Source of the DNA: Pseudomonas sp. GV085
GTDB lineage: Bacteria; Pseudomonadota; Gammaproteobacteria; Pseudomonadales; Pseudomonadaceae
Assembly: GCF_003050925.1 (NCBI RefSeq)
Contig: NZ_QAOV01000012.1
Span: 1-64,000 of the forward strand
Direction of reading: 5' to 3'
Length of the DNA stretch: 64,000 nt
In this document: positions 62,898 to 64,000 of the stretch, in pieces
Position numbering within the stretch: position 1 is the stretch's first letter
Layout: each line of letters opens with the position of its first letter
Notes under the pieces: model-generated
Seen by the model: only the letters and a program-made list of their open reading frames with translations
The model's database searches: none
What the model was told of the DNA's origin: nothing
Translations under genes and position numbers: made by a program

Positions 62898-64000
62898 CCC
62901 ATCTCCATGAAAAACATCGCGGCTATCGCATCCATCACGATCACCACGAAAATCGACTGCACCACGCTCGACGTGGTGTGGGCACCGACGGACTCGGCGC
63001 TGCCACTGACCTTGAAGCCTTCGAGGCAACCAATAGCGGCAATCAGGAAAGCGAAGAACGGTGCTTTGACCATCCCCACCAGAAAGTGCTGAACGCCGAT
63101 GTCCGTTTGCAGCAGCGACAGGAACATCGCCGGCGAGATATCCAGCGCCACCGCGCAGACCACGGCACCGCCGATAATCCCCGACAGCATCGCCAGAAAG
63201 GTCAGCATCGGCAGGGCGATCAGCAACGCCAGGACCCGCGGCACCACCAGCAACTCCACGGGATCCAGGCCCAGCGTACGGATGGCGTCGATTTCTTCGT
63301 TGGCCTTCATCGAACCGATTTGCGCCGTGAACGCACTGGCGGTGCGCCCGGCCATCAGGATCGCGGTCAACAGCACACCGAATTCGCGCAAAAAGGCAAA
63401 CCCCACCAGGTCCACGGTGAAGACGGTGGCACCGAAAGTGGCCAGTACCGTCGACCCGAGAAACGCCACCACGGCGCCCACCAGAAAGGTCAGCAACGCA
63501 ACAATCGGCGCGGCGTCGAGGCCAGTCTGCTCGATGTGCGCAATCATCGACGTGACGCGCCAGCGTTTGGGCCGGAACAGGCCGCCGGCGATGGTTTCGA
63601 TGATCAGGCCGACAAAACCCAGCAGTTGCAGGGTGTCCTGCCAGACGATGTCCACAGCGCGACCAATGCGGGTCAGCAACTGAATGGTAACGCTGACTTC
63701 CGGTTCCTTGATCGGTACGCAGAAATCGGTCAGCGAGCAGTAGACGGTTTGCAGCAACGCGCGATCGGCAGCGGAGAGCGTGCAATCAGGATGTTCAGCG
63801 GAGCGACCGAGGCGCTCGGAGCCGAGCAGCTCTACCAACAGCGAGGCGCCGGCGGTGTCGAGGGCGCCGAGACCGTTGAGGTCGATGGGGGTGTTTGCGT
63901 CGTACTGGTCGTGGAGCTTTTCGCTCAACAGCTTGAGGTCAGCGTAATGGGCAAGCGTCCAGTCGCCCGTCACCCGCAACCGCGCAGGGGTAATCGATGT
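62891..64000 (-). CDS. MlaE-like permease with N-terminal STAS domain (5' end cut off)
   Basis: The frame is open to the window edge; in-frame codons continue past a TTG at 63979, so the true start lies outside. The N-terminal part (LNGLGALDTAGASLLVELLG) is a STAS fold like MlaB, followed by the MlaE permease core (IETIAGGLFRP, FLREFGVLLTAILMAGRTASAFTAQIGSMKANEEIDAIRTLG) with about six membrane segments. Fusion of STAS to the permease replaces a separate MlaB. Expected to move phospholipids with the downstream partners. Confidence 0.88.
   Translation of the reverse strand, partial: TSITPARLRVTGDWTLAHYADLKLLSEKLHDQYDANTPIDLNGLGALDTAGASLLVELLGSERLGRSAEHPDCTLSAADRALLQTVYCSLTDFCVPIKEPEVSVTIQLLTRIGRAVDIVWQDTLQLLGFVGLIIETIAGGLFRPKRWRVTSMIAHIEQTGLDAAPIVALLTFLVGAVVAFLGSTVLATFGATVFTVDLVGFAFLREFGVLLTAILMAGRTASAFTAQIGSMKANEEIDAIRTLGLDPVELLVVPRVLALLIALPMLTFLAMLSGIIGGAVVCAVALDISPAMFLSLLQTDIGVQHFLVGMVKAPFFAFLIAAIGCLEGFKVSGSAESVGAHTTSSVVQSIFVVIVMDAIAAMFFMEMGW

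Noticed and set aside
62898..63785. Extension of the MCE ATPase frame through the permease
   Set aside because: Arg/Gly-rich shadow of the permease; the ATPase family starts near residue 1 of the ATG at 62897.

Overview
The window looks like a stretch of chromosome from a fluorescent pseudomonad (Pseudomonas fluorescens group). The DNA is GC-rich. Gene orders known from Pseudomonas aeruginosa recur in blocks: trpI/trpBA; algB-kinB-ampDh2; dgcH-EEP phosphatase-dsbA-cc4-engB-polA-thrB-znuA/zur-znuCB-metNIQ; the aa3 cytochrome oxidase cluster followed by a SulP transporter and a carbonic anhydrase; and a radical-SAM/YheV/prlC/gamma-carbonic-anhydrase/HAD block. Assignments rest on protein motifs and remembered gene order. 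No database search was run.

Layout. 1-6 kb: the end of pntB, an acetate/succinate CoA-transferase, two small DUF1127 genes, three tandem exported DUF2388 genes and a large DUF4105 protein that starts on the last of their stop codons. 6-12.8 kb: trpBA with its divergent activator trpI, a DUF883 protein, dodecin, two DUF1161 proteins, a luciferase-like monooxygenase and two related lipoproteins. 12.8-16.7 kb: an aminopeptidase-like lipoprotein, a nucleoside-recognition membrane protein and gltP. 16.7-24 kb: a largely non-coding stretch with small genes, then algB-kinB (alginate/virulence two-component system), a CSS-EAL phosphodiesterase and the AmpDh2-type amidase. 24-41 kb: a diguanylate cyclase, EEP phosphatase, DsbA, cytochromes c4 and c5-like, EngB, a probable ErsA small RNA, PolA, ThrB, the zinc-uptake locus and the methionine ABC importer. 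41-50 kb: assembly and structural genes of the aa3 cytochrome c oxidase (sco, ctaB, ctaA, a SCO-like gene, SURF1, ctaE, ctaG, ctaD, ctaC). 50-54.7 kb: a hypothetical protein, SulP transporter, beta-carbonic anhydrase and a radical SAM protein under a perfect SOS box. 54.8-56.7 kb: an AT-richer insert with two unfamiliar genes carrying dockerin-like calcium loops, then a TpbA-like periplasmic phosphatase. 56.7-64 kb: YheV, prlC, gamma-carbonic anhydrase, a HAD phosphatase and an MCE/Mla-type lipid transport operon cut by the window end.

The main repeats are at least ten REP/REPIN elements (short inverted 20-25 bp palindromic modules), mostly just after stop codons. I saw no rRNA or tRNA genes, CRISPR arrays, insertion sequences or prophage genes.

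The least-explained items are the dockerin-like module pair at 54.9-55.9 kb, the DUF2388 x3 plus DUF4105 unit at 3-6 kb, the shared operator-like motifs before the two DUF1127 genes, and the intergenic stretch 16.7-18.4 kb (an orphan terminator, a small basic ORF and a possible leader peptide before algB).
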